A DNA stretch of 64,000 bases from JAVBQF01 sp031549195 (GCA_031549195.1 JAVBQF010000005.1:1-64000), one strand, 5' to 3'; positions 27,729-36,148 are shown, counted from the first letter of the stretch. Numbers and translations are program-made. The notes: generated by a model not told the origin, from the sequence alone.

Positions 27729-28717
27729 TTTAACACCTCCAAGCTAACAGCATGAGCAATGGATAGAATGTTTTCTTTTTGAAATATAAATGTTGGTGAG
27801 AATAATGCTCCTGTTGCTACAACTAACACTTTGCTTAATTCTCCCTTTTCTAGCATCGGAAGTATTTTAGCATATGTCACTAATGAACAACAAGCTGGTC
27901 CAGAGCCTCCAGCCATGCATTCCTCTTGTTGATCAAGATCATATAGCAATGTTCCAGTATCATTATAATTATTACTTATATCTATCCCATATTCACTATT
28001 CATATATTCAATTAATATCTCTTTCCCATATGTCCCAAGATCACCTGTCAATATCAAGTCATAATAACCAGCTTCTCTTTTCATGTCTTCAAGATGTTTT
28101 TTTATTGTAGCACCTGCCGCTACTGCCATTGCCGCTCCCATATTAAGTGGATCATTTTGAGCCATATCACATATTTTACCAATTGTAGAAGACTCTACTT
28201 TTATTTTACCTTTATTTGACAAGAATAAGGATGCTCCTCCTGTTGCAGTGAATGTTGCTGTTTTAGGTTTAGGTGCTCCATATTCAGTAGGATTCCTAAA
28301 CTGTTTTTCACTGGCCATATTATGTGAAGAAATAGCTGTAATACAATTTTTTATCTTCCCTGTATCTATTAGTGATCCACCTACTATAATTGCTTCCATA
28401 CTAGAAGCACAAGCACTATATATGCCCAGATGTGCTATATTAAATTTTTTAGCAGCATAAGTAGAAGCGGTTGTTTGATTAAGTAAATCACCTGATATTA
28501 ATAAATCAATATCTTTTTTATCTTTCTTAATCTTTTTTAAAAGAATATCTATACTTTCTTCTTGTAATTTGACTTCTGCCTTCTCCCAAGTATTTTCTCC
28601 ATTATATAAATCATCGTATGACTTATCAAACTTTCCTTTTAATGGTCCATCGTTTTCATAAGGGCCGACTACTGTAGCATATCCATTTATAAAAACATTA
28701 CTATATTTAAAAGTCAT
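27725..28717 (-). CDS. spoVAD: Stage V sporulation protein AD
   Basis: 330 residues from ATG 28717, eight bases after AGGAGG. A thiolase-like fold: SACASSMEAIIVGGSLI, KTATFTATGGASLFLS and CMAGGSGPACCSLVTYA. SpoVAD binds dipicolinic acid as part of the SpoVA channel. It follows the spoVAC stop by one base and overlaps spoVAE. Confidence 0.94.
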   Translation of the reverse strand: MTFKYSNVFINGYATVVGPYENDGPLKGKFDKSYDDLYNGENTWEKAEVKLQEESIDILLKKIKKDKKDIDLLISGDLLNQTTASTYAAKKFNIAHLGIYSACASSMEAIIVGGSLIDTGKIKNCITAISSHNMASEKQFRNPTEYGAPKPKTATFTATGGASLFLSNKGKIKVESSTIGKICDMAQNDPLNMGAAMAVAAGATIKKHLEDMKREAGYYDLILTGDLGTYGKEILIEYMNSEYGIDISNNYNDTGTLLYDLDQQEECMAGGSGPACCSLVTYAKILPMLEKGELSKVLVVATGALFSPTFIFQKENILSIAHAVSLEVLK

Positions 28718-28718
28718 A

Positions 28719-29162
28719 TTAAGCACCTCCTAAAAATAAGTATCTTATCATTCCAAAGAACCAAGCTGATACTATACCATATAAGATAACACTACCTGCA
28801 AGTTTGAAAATATTACTTCCAAGTCCATAGATTGGTCCTTCAGTTTTATATTCAATACCTGCACTTGTCATTGAATGTGCAAATCCTGTTATTGGAATGA
28901 TTAAACCACACTTTGCAGCAGTTACCCATTTGTCAAAAAAACCTAGGGCAGTTAATACTGATGCTACAAATACTAAGGTAACTATCATAAATACTGATGC
29001 ATCTTTTGTAGGAATATCCAAATAATATGAATATACATCTATTAAAATTTGCCCTACTGCTCCAATCATTCCACCAATCATAAAAGAAATAAAAGCATTG
29101 TATGCTCTTTTCTCTGTTGGCTTATGTTTTTCTACTATTGTTTTATAATCCTTTTTTTCCAT
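28719..29162 (-). CDS. spoVAC: Stage V sporulation protein AC
   Basis: 147 residues, four membrane helices. FISFMIGGMIGAVGQILIDVY and GLIIPITGFAHSMTSAGIEYK are family hallmarks. In Bacillus SpoVAC is the mechanosensitive channel pore. First gene of a compact spoVAC-AD-AE unit, 54 bases downstream of the sigma gene, so it may be read with it. Confidence 0.93.
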   Translation of the reverse strand: MEKKDYKTIVEKHKPTEKRAYNAFISFMIGGMIGAVGQILIDVYSYYLDIPTKDASVFMIVTLVFVASVLTALGFFDKWVTAAKCGLIIPITGFAHSMTSAGIEYKTEGPIYGLGSNIFKLAGSVILYGIVSAWFFGMIRYLFLGGA

Positions 29163-29216
29163 AATATCACCATTACTAGTGTTAACAACTATTTTAACTT
29201 TTATACAAAAAAAGAA

Positions 29217-29888
29217 TTAGCACGCTATTTTACTATTTAGCGTAGCTAATACTTTTGTTTCTCTTCTTGATACTTGTACTTGCGTCATCTTAAGTACTTT
29301 TCCTGTTTCACTTTGTGACATATCATTATAGAACCTTGACGTTATTAATAACCTATCTTGCTCTGGCAATTCCCCTATAGCCATTCTGAGTGCTGCAATA
29401 TCATCATTATACCCTGGCTCTATATATGGAATTTGATCATGTAAACTTATTTCTTTTTCACCAGTACTATCAGCTTCTTGATCAAGACTCATAACAAAGT
29501 CAGTTGCTATTTTAGCATCAACTAGCCTTTCTTCTGGAACTTCTAAATAACAAGCAAGTTCAAATGTCGTTGGTGGTCTTTGTAACTTTTGCGTAATCAT
29601 ATCCGCAACCTGATCTGCTTTTCTATTTAATGTTATTAATTTTCTATCAATCTTTATTAGATTATTATCTCTTAAATATTTAAAAATAGAACCCGTTATA
29701 AAAGTATCTGCATACGTTAAAAAGGTATTCCCTTGGTTCTGATCAAATCCTTTACAAGCATTAACAAGCCCAAGCATTCCTTGTTGATATAAATCATCTA
29801 CATCTGCTATACGTGCATATTTTTGTGCTTTACTATATACATATCTCCCATATTTTTCTACTAATTCTTCTTTATTCAATGTTTCCAT
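29217..29888 (-). CDS. sigF: Sporulation sigma factor, SigF/SigG type
   Basis: 223 residues of a sigma-70 factor with regions 2, 3 and 4. Region 2: DVDDLYQQGMLGLVNACKGFDQNQGNTFLTYADTFITGSIFKYL. Region 3: RKLITLNRKADQVADMITQKL. Region 4: LPEQDRLLITSRFYNDMSQSETGKVL then VSRRE. Position next to spoIIAA and upstream of spoVA supports the forespore factor SigF; SigG is possible. In Bacillus, SpoIIAB lies between spoIIAA and sigF and inhibits SigF; here the gap is 11 bases with no such gene. Confidence 0.8.
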   Translation of the reverse strand: METLNKEELVEKYGRYVYSKAQKYARIADVDDLYQQGMLGLVNACKGFDQNQGNTFLTYADTFITGSIFKYLRDNNLIKIDRKLITLNRKADQVADMITQKLQRPPTTFELACYLEVPEERLVDAKIATDFVMSLDQEADSTGEKEISLHDQIPYIEPGYNDDIAALRMAIGELPEQDRLLITSRFYNDMSQSETGKVLKMTQVQVSRRETKVLATLNSKIAC

Positions 29889-29899
29889 ATTATGCTCCT

Positions 29900-30244
29900 T
29901 TAAATATTAACTATATTAAATACACTTATTTCATTATTTGTTTCATAAATATCAGTTGTTAAATTACTACTCTCTATTTTTAATCTGACAATTTCACTAA
30001 ATCCACATATAAATACTTTTCCATCATTATCCATTAACTTTTTACACTTCTCATTAATAACTTCTATTCCACTATTATCTATTGAATAAAGCTTTTCACA
30101 ATTAATAAGCAAATACTTTATACCAGCTTTAGAAATAATCTTTTCTAAAGTAGCATTCAACTCATTACTAGTTTTTTCATTTAATATTCCTTTTAATCTA
30201 ACAAAAAGAATTCCTCTTTTATATTCAATATCTATATTTAACAC
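29900..30244 (-). CDS. spoIIAA: Anti-sigma factor antagonist SpoIIAA
   Basis: 114 residues, a STAS domain. The phosphorylation site is Ser58 in SIDNSGIEVI, the same residue number as in Bacillus SpoIIAA. Unphosphorylated SpoIIAA frees SigF by binding SpoIIAB. The start is GTG 30244, eight bases after AGGTGA. Two Spo0A-box-like sites lie upstream. SpoIIAB itself is not encoded anywhere in this window. Confidence 0.85.
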   Translation of the reverse strand: MLNIDIEYKRGILFVRLKGILNEKTSNELNATLEKIISKAGIKYLLINCEKLYSIDNSGIEVINEKCKKLMDNDGKVFICGFSEIVRLKIESSNLTTDIYETNNEISVFNIVNI

Positions 30245-30300
30245 TTATAGATTCACCTCGCATATTCAATATAGAGCATATTTTATACATTTTATACAGA

Positions 30301-30343
30301 TTCGACAAAAGTAGATTTTTTTTTGATATTACATTATTCGACA
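30301..30343 (-). promoter_or_regulatory. Two Spo0A-box-like sites upstream of spoIIAA
   Basis: The minus strand carries TTTGTCGAATAA (TGTCGAA at 30343-30337) and TTTTGTCGAATCT (TGTCGAA at 30307-30301), 36 bases apart. Both match the TGTCGAA core of the Spo0A box. They lie 57-99 bases upstream of the spoIIAA start, similar to the Spo0A-activated, SigH-dependent spoIIA promoter of Bacillus. Core promoter elements were not assigned with confidence. Confidence 0.7.
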
Positions 30344-30391
30344 AATATGTTCTCTTAATATTATGATAGAACTTATTTTGTCAATTTCCTC

Positions 30392-30422
30392 AAACAAAAA
30401 GGCTAAATTACATCGCCTTTTA
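30392..30422 (-). terminator. Terminator at the end of dacF
   Basis: Minus strand: AAAAGGC, an 11-base loop, GCCTTTTT. Overlaps the dacF stop. It makes dacF and spoIIAA separate transcripts, unlike the Bacillus dacF-spoIIA arrangement. Confidence 0.75.
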
Positions 30423-30927
30423 ACAAGTCACCAAAAGTTTTAAAGAAATACGAAATAAATCCTTGCTTTTCTACATCAGTATCTACTATTAACTCTATTT
30501 CCTTTAATGTTTTGTCTTTATATTTTATGATTAATTTACCTACTGCATCACCTTTATTTAAAGGTAATTTAATATCTTTATCTAATGATACTTCTTTAGT
30601 ATATTCTACACTTACTTCTGATTTCTTACTTATTATTGTTACATCTTCTTTAGGATAAACATTTACTTTACTGACACTCGATTTATTTAATTCTATTGTA
30701 TCTATTACATCTGTCTTTTTATGTATAAGGGTAGACTTATATAAATTAAATCCATAGTCTAAAAGTGCTGTTGTCTCTTCATTTCTCACCTTACTTACAG
30801 CTTCGCCTAATACGATTGCTACAAGCCTTAAGTTATCCCTTTTAGCAGTTACAGACATACAATATTTAGCTGCATCTGTAAATCCAGTTTTAAGTCCATC
30901 AGCACCCTCATAAAAACGTACTAGTTT
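30403..30927 (-). pseudogene. dacF: dacF, 3' part (split by the element)
   Basis: The C-terminal 174 codons (residues 212-385) of a D-alanyl-D-alanine carboxypeptidase. The frame reads KLVRFYEGADGLKTGFTDAA from the TTT core and carries the catalytic KTG triad (residues 224-226 of the restored protein), followed by the beta-rich C-terminal domain (PBP5_C). Upstream of the core the frame hits a stop inside the element. The only internal start, ATG 30858, lies past KTG. Joined to 41804-42439 it restores one 1158-base frame. As found it should make no active enzyme. Confidence 0.92.
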
Positions 30928-30953
30928 GATTGTATGTTAATATTGCAATAACG
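30901..30953. other. Left attachment junction of the element
   Basis: The TTT core at 30925-30927 is flanked on the left by dacF sequence and on the right by the inner arm at 30928-30953. Its reverse complement begins CGTTATTGCAATATTAAC and is an imperfect inverted copy of the arm at the right end. Core placement is set by the two things it restores at once: an uninterrupted dacF frame and a symmetric attP. Confidence 0.85.
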
Positions 30954-31007
30954 AAAAATACAAGTATTTATAAGGGTATTATAGAGGAAACAGAGATAAA
31001 AATCAAA

Positions 31008-33518
31008 TCAATTTTTAACTTTATATTCAGTAGTGAAATTTGTAATTATCATATCTCCTTGTAATTTAAACTGATTTAATAGTCTGTCCATTTCTATAAC
31101 TTGTTTATAAAAATTAGGATCTGCAACATTTTCAGCAAAGTTAGAGATTGCACCTCTAAGTTTTTCAAGTAAATCTGGAGTCATGATGCGTATTTTAGGA
31201 TTTGGAGAACAAGCGTGTTCAAATATATGACTATTATGTATCATCACGGGATAATAAGTAAATTCGTTGCCTTCATATTCATTTTCAAACCAAGTAGCTG
31301 AACCATTCAATTGATTACAATCATGTTTATTAATTGTGTCTGTAGTAGTACCATTCTTACACTCAATGACAAAATAAATACCATTTCCAATAACCCAAAG
31401 ATTATCGGGACCTTTTCCATTGTCTGCTTCCGGACGAGATGAAGTTATTCCTAACATATGCGAAATATCTTTCAAAGAACTTTCAAAAGTTTCTGCTGTA
31501 TCCACTGAAAATTCCAATTTTTCCAATAAGGTATTGGCTTTCAAAATATAAGAATTGGAATCTAAATTGTTATCATTAATATAGTCTATTATTTTCTGTG
31601 CTTGCGTACCAGCTTTTTCAATAAGACGCTGATGTCTAATACCATCTAGTGGGCGAATTATATTTCTATTATATTGCTGTGCTGATAAAAGAATTTGCTG
31701 TGCCTCACCTTGATTTGAAAAGTTTGTATACTCAGCCAAAACTTGCATCAAAAATCCTTTTGTACTTTCGTCAGAAATAGTGTTTTTTGCTTTTTCTATA
31801 ATTTTTGCTGCCTGAGAATATTGAAAAACTTCTGCACTTTCAAATGCCTCTCGCAAAGCAACTGAAATATCATCTATTTGAGGACTTCTTTCATATGATA
31901 AAGAAGATAATGCATCTCTACTTGCTTTTATCCAATCAACGTTTCTTGGTAAATTTAGTGAATAATTTGTTAAAGAAAATATCTCATCTATGCTAGGGTT
32001 AGGATTTCCCATTCGTAATTGATCCCATAATTGCTGAGACAATTCAAATTGTGCAAGCGTTGCTTTACTAAAATATTCTTTTCCATCCCCACGTATAAGA
32101 ATATCTTTTAATCCTTTCCCCATAAACACAGCGACACAGTAATCATTATTGGAGCGAACTCCTCGACCGATACCCTGTTCAATTTTTTGAATTTTATCAC
32201 TCAACAATCTTTTGTTATTTGGATTGATACCCAGCATTATCGCATCATATTTATTGGCAGTATTAGCTACACCATCAATTACAAGAATACGACATGCATC
32301 ATCTGGCAAATCTATTCCATCATATTTGTTTATTAAAACTACTAATCCAACATGCTCATTTTTAAGTTGGCTAACACCATTATCTATATTCAAATAATCT
32401 AAAGTTAAATCTGAAACATCACTCCAAAAAGCAGCTCTATTTCTAGACGGAACGATAACAACAACATTATGAAGTAATGAAAGACTTTTTAATTTTAATT
32501 TAATTTCCACATCATTGATTCTTTTATTTATTACTTGAGGGAAAATTAATAAGCGATCTCCAATATCATTTGCTTTTTCAGGTGTAATTATATTTGTTAT
32601 TTCGCTCTGTCTTAATCCCATTGCCGTAACAAAAACACTATCATCAGCCAAAGTTGCACTCATAAATATTCTACGTTGTGCCTGTTCAAAACTTTTAATT
32701 TTTGATATCGGTATGCAATTAGGAGTAATTTCTATGCAACGAGCAGAAACTACACAGTTACACAACGATAAACAATCTTTTATTAAGGGTAGTTTAAACT
32801 TGATAAAATCCTTATCACTGTGCTTGTGTAAAATATCTCCAACTTCAGATACTTTATTTTGCCATACATAAAAAGGAATAAGCATATTAGTGAACGGGTC
32901 ATGTATCTCTGAAATTTCTTGATATTTTTGATTTGAATATGATTTTAATGCTGTTGAAAAAATAGACATTATTGAAGAATATACTTCTTCATCCTCTATA
33001 GGAATAGTTATCGTAAACTGATCACCAATAGTTTCTAAACATGCATGAGCATCATCTATCAAAATGCTACCAATATTAATATTATTATTATCTGAGCGCA
33101 TACCAAAGACACTCTTACCATTAACTAGTTTATGAATATTGATTACAAGAATAGCTTGTTTTCTCATAAAGGGATAGTCTTCTTCATCTTGAACTACTTT
33201 GATACCTAATTTCTCTGCTTCACTACATACTTGCTGTACAAGATAATTATCTGGGACAACATAAACTGCTGGGCCTTTTCCCTCATCAATACAACTTTTT
33301 AATATAGTAAGTCCTACAACTGTTTTACCACTTCCAGTATTCATTTTAATAATCGTATTTTTCTGTTCTCTACTTTCAAACCAAAGTTTCCAAACTTCAC
33401 TTTGCACATCTCGTGGATATTCATAACTTTTATTCTTCGTTGGCAGTGACATAAAAATATCACGTGGTTCTATACTTGATGGTGTTTTTTCAACACCCAA
33501 TTTGCTAAAATCAATCAT
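31008..33518 (-). CDS. SF2 (DinG/XPD-like) helicase fused to a PD-(D/E)XK-like nuclease
   Basis: 836 residues from ATG 33518, eight bases after GGAGG. Walker A is TGSGKT (61-66), the DEAH box reads DDAH (155-158), motif III is FMSATL (about 290), and motif VI is IEQGIGRGVRS (about 450). A helical region follows. The C-terminal domain (about 690-780) has a nuclease pattern: Asp705 in KGPDNLW, then FVIECKN with Glu719 and Lys721, then NQLNGSATWF, as in Mrr/NERD-like restriction folds. Likely anti-phage or DNA-processing; I cannot assign it to a named system. A terminator sits just before its ribosome site. Confidence 0.75.
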   Translation of the reverse strand: MIDFSKLGVEKTPSSIEPRDIFMSLPTKNKSYEYPRDVQSEVWKLWFESREQKNTIIKMNTGSGKTVVGLTILKSCIDEGKGPAVYVVPDNYLVQQVCSEAEKLGIKVVQDEEDYPFMRKQAILVINIHKLVNGKSVFGMRSDNNNINIGSILIDDAHACLETIGDQFTITIPIEDEEVYSSIMSIFSTALKSYSNQKYQEISEIHDPFTNMLIPFYVWQNKVSEVGDILHKHSDKDFIKFKLPLIKDCLSLCNCVVSARCIEITPNCIPISKIKSFEQAQRRIFMSATLADDSVFVTAMGLRQSEITNIITPEKANDIGDRLLIFPQVINKRINDVEIKLKLKSLSLLHNVVVIVPSRNRAAFWSDVSDLTLDYLNIDNGVSQLKNEHVGLVVLINKYDGIDLPDDACRILVIDGVANTANKYDAIMLGINPNNKRLLSDKIQKIEQGIGRGVRSNNDYCVAVFMGKGLKDILIRGDGKEYFSKATLAQFELSQQLWDQLRMGNPNPSIDEIFSLTNYSLNLPRNVDWIKASRDALSSLSYERSPQIDDISVALREAFESAEVFQYSQAAKIIEKAKNTISDESTKGFLMQVLAEYTNFSNQGEAQQILLSAQQYNRNIIRPLDGIRHQRLIEKAGTQAQKIIDYINDNNLDSNSYILKANTLLEKLEFSVDTAETFESSLKDISHMLGITSSRPEADNGKGPDNLWVIGNGIYFVIECKNGTTTDTINKHDCNQLNGSATWFENEYEGNEFTYYPVMIHNSHIFEHACSPNPKIRIMTPDLLEKLRGAISNFAENVADPNFYKQVIEMDRLLNQFKLQGDMIITNFTTEYKVKN

Positions 33519-33542
33519 CACTTGTTCCTCCATAATATTTAA

Positions 33543-33574
33543 CAAAAAAGATATCATAATTTTAATGATATCTG
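33543..33574 (-). terminator. Terminator/attenuator between the sigma and helicase genes
   Basis: Minus strand: AGATATCAT, seven-base loop, ATGATATCT, then TTTTTT. The T-run ends about 15 bases before the helicase gene's GGAGG. This ends the winged-helix/sigma transcript and leaves no room for a separate helicase promoter downstream of it. Confidence 0.8.
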
Positions 33575-33581
33575 AACTAGT

Positions 33582-34109
33582 TTAATTATAGCACATTCTT
33601 AGCTTTTTCTCCAGCTTATTTTGACATTTTGATACATTTCCTTGCTTACATCCTAATTCCTCTGCAAGTACCACCTGAGTCTTCTTATTACACCCTATTC
33701 CATATAAGTTTTTAATTAGATAACCATCTTCTTTATTAAGTACATTATCTAATAAATATTTAAGATAATTTAATTGTTCATCTAATATTATTTTTTCTAA
33801 TATATCAGGTTTATTACTTTCTATAATATCTTCGATAGTTATGCCTTCTCCTATTTCAGTACTTAAAGAAATACATATTAGTTTTGATTTCTTTAAAGTA
33901 TGTAGTATTTGATTTCTAATACAAGTATAAGCATATGTAGAAAAAGATACATTCTTATCTTCTTTGAATGTATCTACTGCATTAATTAATCCTATTACTC
34001 CTTCATTGGTTAAATCTTCATAATCATTAGAATTAATTTTTATATTTAATTTCTTTAATACAAAATAAACTAGAGATAAGTTATTTAAAATAATTTCATC
34101 TCTAGTCAT
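33582..34109 (-). CDS. Element-encoded sigma-70 family factor
   Basis: 175 residues with regions 2 and 4. Region 2: DYEDLTNEGVIGLINAVDTFKEDKNVSFSTYAYTCIRNQIL. The linker has TIEDII. Region 4 ends VVLAEELGCKQGNVSKCQNKLEKKL. Small sigma-like genes are common in Firmicute integrative elements, where they control element functions. The start overlaps the upstream winged-helix gene by eight bases, so the two are co-translated. Target promoters unknown. Confidence 0.8.
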   Translation of the reverse strand: MTRDEIILNNLSLVYFVLKKLNIKINSNDYEDLTNEGVIGLINAVDTFKEDKNVSFSTYAYTCIRNQILHTLKKSKLICISLSTEIGEGITIEDIIESNKPDILEKIILDEQLNYLKYLLDNVLNKEDGYLIKNLYGIGCNKKTQVVLAEELGCKQGNVSKCQNKLEKKLRMCYN

Positions 34110-34602
34110 TAGATTCTCCTATACAGGAATGAATAAATTTCTTCATCTCTTCTTGTTCTTCTAAAGTAGCGTTTTTGCTTTCACACCTAACTCCATTCCA
34201 AAGCATTACTCCATCAGTATCATAATCGATTATTTTATTATTTATATTATTTTTATAGTTATTATTATGTCTATCTCTTGGAATAACCTTTTTATTATCT
34301 CTAGGAATAATATTACTATATTCCTTTGACCATACATCATCATTTAAAAAGATATACCTTTTACTTCTATTAGGTATATCTTTCTCATATTTAACATTTA
34401 TTAATTTTAAATCTTTTAACTTTTTAATTGCTACTGATATAGCATTATTTTTAACACCATACATATTAGCAAAATAGCTGTTAGTAGCATAGCAACATTT
34501 ATTTATGTGACATAAAGCTGTTATTCTTTCAAAGATTAATTTATCTAGGAAAGATAATTCTTTAGTCTTATATACTTTTTCATCTACAATAGTGTAAATC
34601 AT
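34102..34602 (-). CDS. Winged-helix (HTH_36-like) DNA-binding protein
   Basis: 166 residues. Residues about 15-75 form a helix-turn-helix: KLIFERITALCHINKCCYAT, then YFANMYGVKNNAISVAIKKL and LKLINVKY, as in replication or regulatory proteins of plasmids and integrative elements. A charged, Asn-rich linker and an acidic C-terminus follow. Possibly an element replication initiator or regulator. The TTG/ATG start lacks a strong ribosome site. Confidence 0.65.
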   Translation of the reverse strand: MIYTIVDEKVYKTKELSFLDKLIFERITALCHINKCCYATNSYFANMYGVKNNAISVAIKKLKDLKLINVKYEKDIPNRSKRYIFLNDDVWSKEYSNIIPRDNKKVIPRDRHNNNYKNNINNKIIDYDTDGVMLWNGVRCESKNATLEEQEEMKKFIHSCIGESND

Positions 34603-34634
34603 TATATATTTAGTAATAATAAACTCCTAGATAG

Positions 34635-34805
34635 TTATTCATTAGAAAAGTCCTTATCTTTATAACTATCATATTTTAATTTAGTAATATAACCTATCTC
34701 TAATAATTCAATCATTATTTTAGATATTGGTTTATTGTAAAACTTAGCCATTAGTTTTATTCTTTCAAATAATTCTAATCTAAGCCAAAATTCAAATCTC
34801 TTCAT
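34635..34805 (-). CDS. Small ribbon-helix-helix-like protein
   Basis: 56 residues: MKRFEFWLRLELFERIKLMAK, then YNKPISKMIIELLEIGY. The strand-helix-turn-helix pattern fits Arc/MetJ or CopG regulators. GGAGGAG precedes ATG 34805. It lies 33 bases upstream of the winged-helix gene and beside the inverted-repeat region, which may be its operator. Confidence 0.6.
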   Translation of the reverse strand: MKRFEFWLRLELFERIKLMAKFYNKPISKIMIELLEIGYITKLKYDSYKDKDFSNE

Positions 34806-34822
34806 TTAACTCCTCCTTCTAT

Positions 34823-34962
34823 TATGGACAATTATTTACTTTATTTTAGCAATATTTATAAAAGCAGGATAAGATGATTACGTAACTCTACTGATTATTA
34901 CCTTATTTCATGAGAAATCAGCTTACGTAATTTCTTATTTTGCACTTGCAAAATTGTCCATA
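34823..34962. repeat. Nested inverted repeats (candidate operator or origin)
   Basis: Outer arms TATGGACAATT (34823-34833) and AATTGTCCATA (34952-34962) are exact inverted copies. Inside them lie two copies of the palindrome TTACGTAA (34878-34885 and 34923-34930). Further right are TATCCAT copies at 34978-34984, 35031-35037 and 35043-35049, and an inverted copy at 35074-35080. This non-coding stretch separates the regulator genes from the defence-like operon. Confidence 0.65.
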
Positions 34963-35004
34963 TTGTTTGTTTTTTTTATCCATGATTTGAAACATTCCCT
35001 TGAT

Positions 35005-35091
35005 TTAAAAGGAAATATAAGCTTTATAATTATCCATTCTAATATCCATAAACATACTTACAATTAAAAAAGTATGGATATTTTCATTCAT
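35005..35091 (-). CDS. 28-residue micropeptide ORF
   Basis: ATG 35091 is preceded by AGGAGGTGAT, a consensus ribosome site, four bases away. The peptide starts MNENIHTFLIVSMFMDIR and ends KAYISF, mostly hydrophobic in the middle. The otherwise empty region and near-perfect ribosome site suggest it is translated. It could be a leader, a small toxin or a signal peptide; no family recognised. Confidence 0.45.
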   Translation of the reverse strand: MNENIHTFLIVSMFMDIRMDNYKAYISF

Positions 35092-35126
35092 AACGATCAC
35101 CTCCTAAAATACAAAATAATTTCATG

Positions 35127-35162
35127 AAAAAAGTGACCACTTCATTTAGTAATCACTTCAAC
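35127..35162 (-). terminator. Terminator of the MazG-DUF2075 operon
   Basis: Minus strand: AAGTGATTACT, loop, AGTGGTCACTT, TTTT. It lies about 180 bases past the stop of the 267-residue gene. The stretch 35163-35344 shows no other feature. Confidence 0.7.
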
Positions 35163-35344
35163 TTATAACTATTTCTATTATATCAAGCATAGCACCCCGC
35201 AATAGTTCATGCAACGCCTATTGCACTACGAATGCACTACTAATATGTATCTATATAAGTACTATTTCGTGTGATACTATATTATACTTATCACCGGTTC
35301 TTTTCAAGCGCATTTCGGTTTTATTTGGCATGAATTCGGTTTAT

Positions 35345-36148
35345 TTAATTATTATTTGTATATTTACTTAATATTATATCTTTTTCATTTTTCAAATTTT
35401 CTATTTCTGAGTTTCTAAATGCACTTAGCAATAGTACAAAAATAAGATCCATCATTTCTAATCTATCCTTATCTTTTAGATTATTGTATCTTAAGTCAGT
35501 TCTTTTCTTCTCATTGTGTCGAAATAAATTGTTTGAGATTTCTCCAATCAAATTACTGAGATCTTTAGATACATTCCCCCTAATACTTTCAAACTTTTTA
35601 TATATTAAAAATAATATTTTTTCTTTTTCTACAATATTAGTGCTAATTTTAAAGTCACAGTACTCGATTAATAATTTTCCTGTATTTTCTGGGACAGTTT
35701 TCAACGTTGCATCAAGGTCAGCATTTTTTCTAATAAACACATAACCATCTTGATCAGTATTTGCTTTTGTTTCATATCCCATTTTTGAAAGAATGAAATG
35801 TATGTTATCAATTATTAATGTTTCTACTTTTTTTAATTCAGTGCTTATAGGGTAAAGTTTGTTAAGTTTATTATGAAAAATTATTATATTGAAGAGAAAT
35901 TCCATTGTAAGCAAAGCTCTGTTCTCATTAGTCTTACTATATTTTTCTATCTTATCTTGAAATTCCTTGCAATTTATGCATCCACATCGGTATTGCCACG
36001 AGCTAAAGCAAGTATAATCAATTTGTTCTGATGGTGATCCATAAGCCTGAACTCCTGCTACACCATTTATATAGAAAATTTCGTATAATTTCATTATTTC
36101 TTCATCCAAGTCAATATCCTTTGTATATAATTCAAAAATATTTTTCAT
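35345..36148 (-). CDS. Unknown protein of the MazG-DUF2075 operon
   Basis: 267 residues, no family recognised. The N-terminal third holds a possible metal site, CGCINC (about residues 55-60). The rest is predominantly helical, with a charged RHNEKKRTDLRYNNLKDKDR stretch near 215-235 followed by a hydrophobic helix (MMDLIFVLLLSAF). No signal peptide. Third gene after mazG and the DUF2075 helicase, in the same direction and before their terminator, so it may be a third component of that system. Confidence 0.55.
   Translation of the reverse strand: MKNIFELYTKDIDLDEEIMKLYEIFYINGVAGVQAYGSPSEQIDYTCFSSWQYRCGCINCKEFQDKIEKYSKTNENRALLTMEFLFNIIIFHNKLNKLYPISTELKKVETLIIDNIHFILSKMGYETKANTDQDGYVFIRKNADLDATLKTVPENTGKLLIEYCDFKISTNIVEKEKILFLIYKKFESIRGNVSKDLSNLIGEISNNLFRHNEKKRTDLRYNNLKDKDRLEMMDLIFVLLLSAFRNSEIENLKNEKDIILSKYTNNN

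Noticed and set aside
30403..30858. Independent 151-residue gene starting at ATG 30858
   Set aside because: It is the dacF C-terminal domain; the frame extends upstream through KTG to the att core, and there is no ribosome site at 30858.
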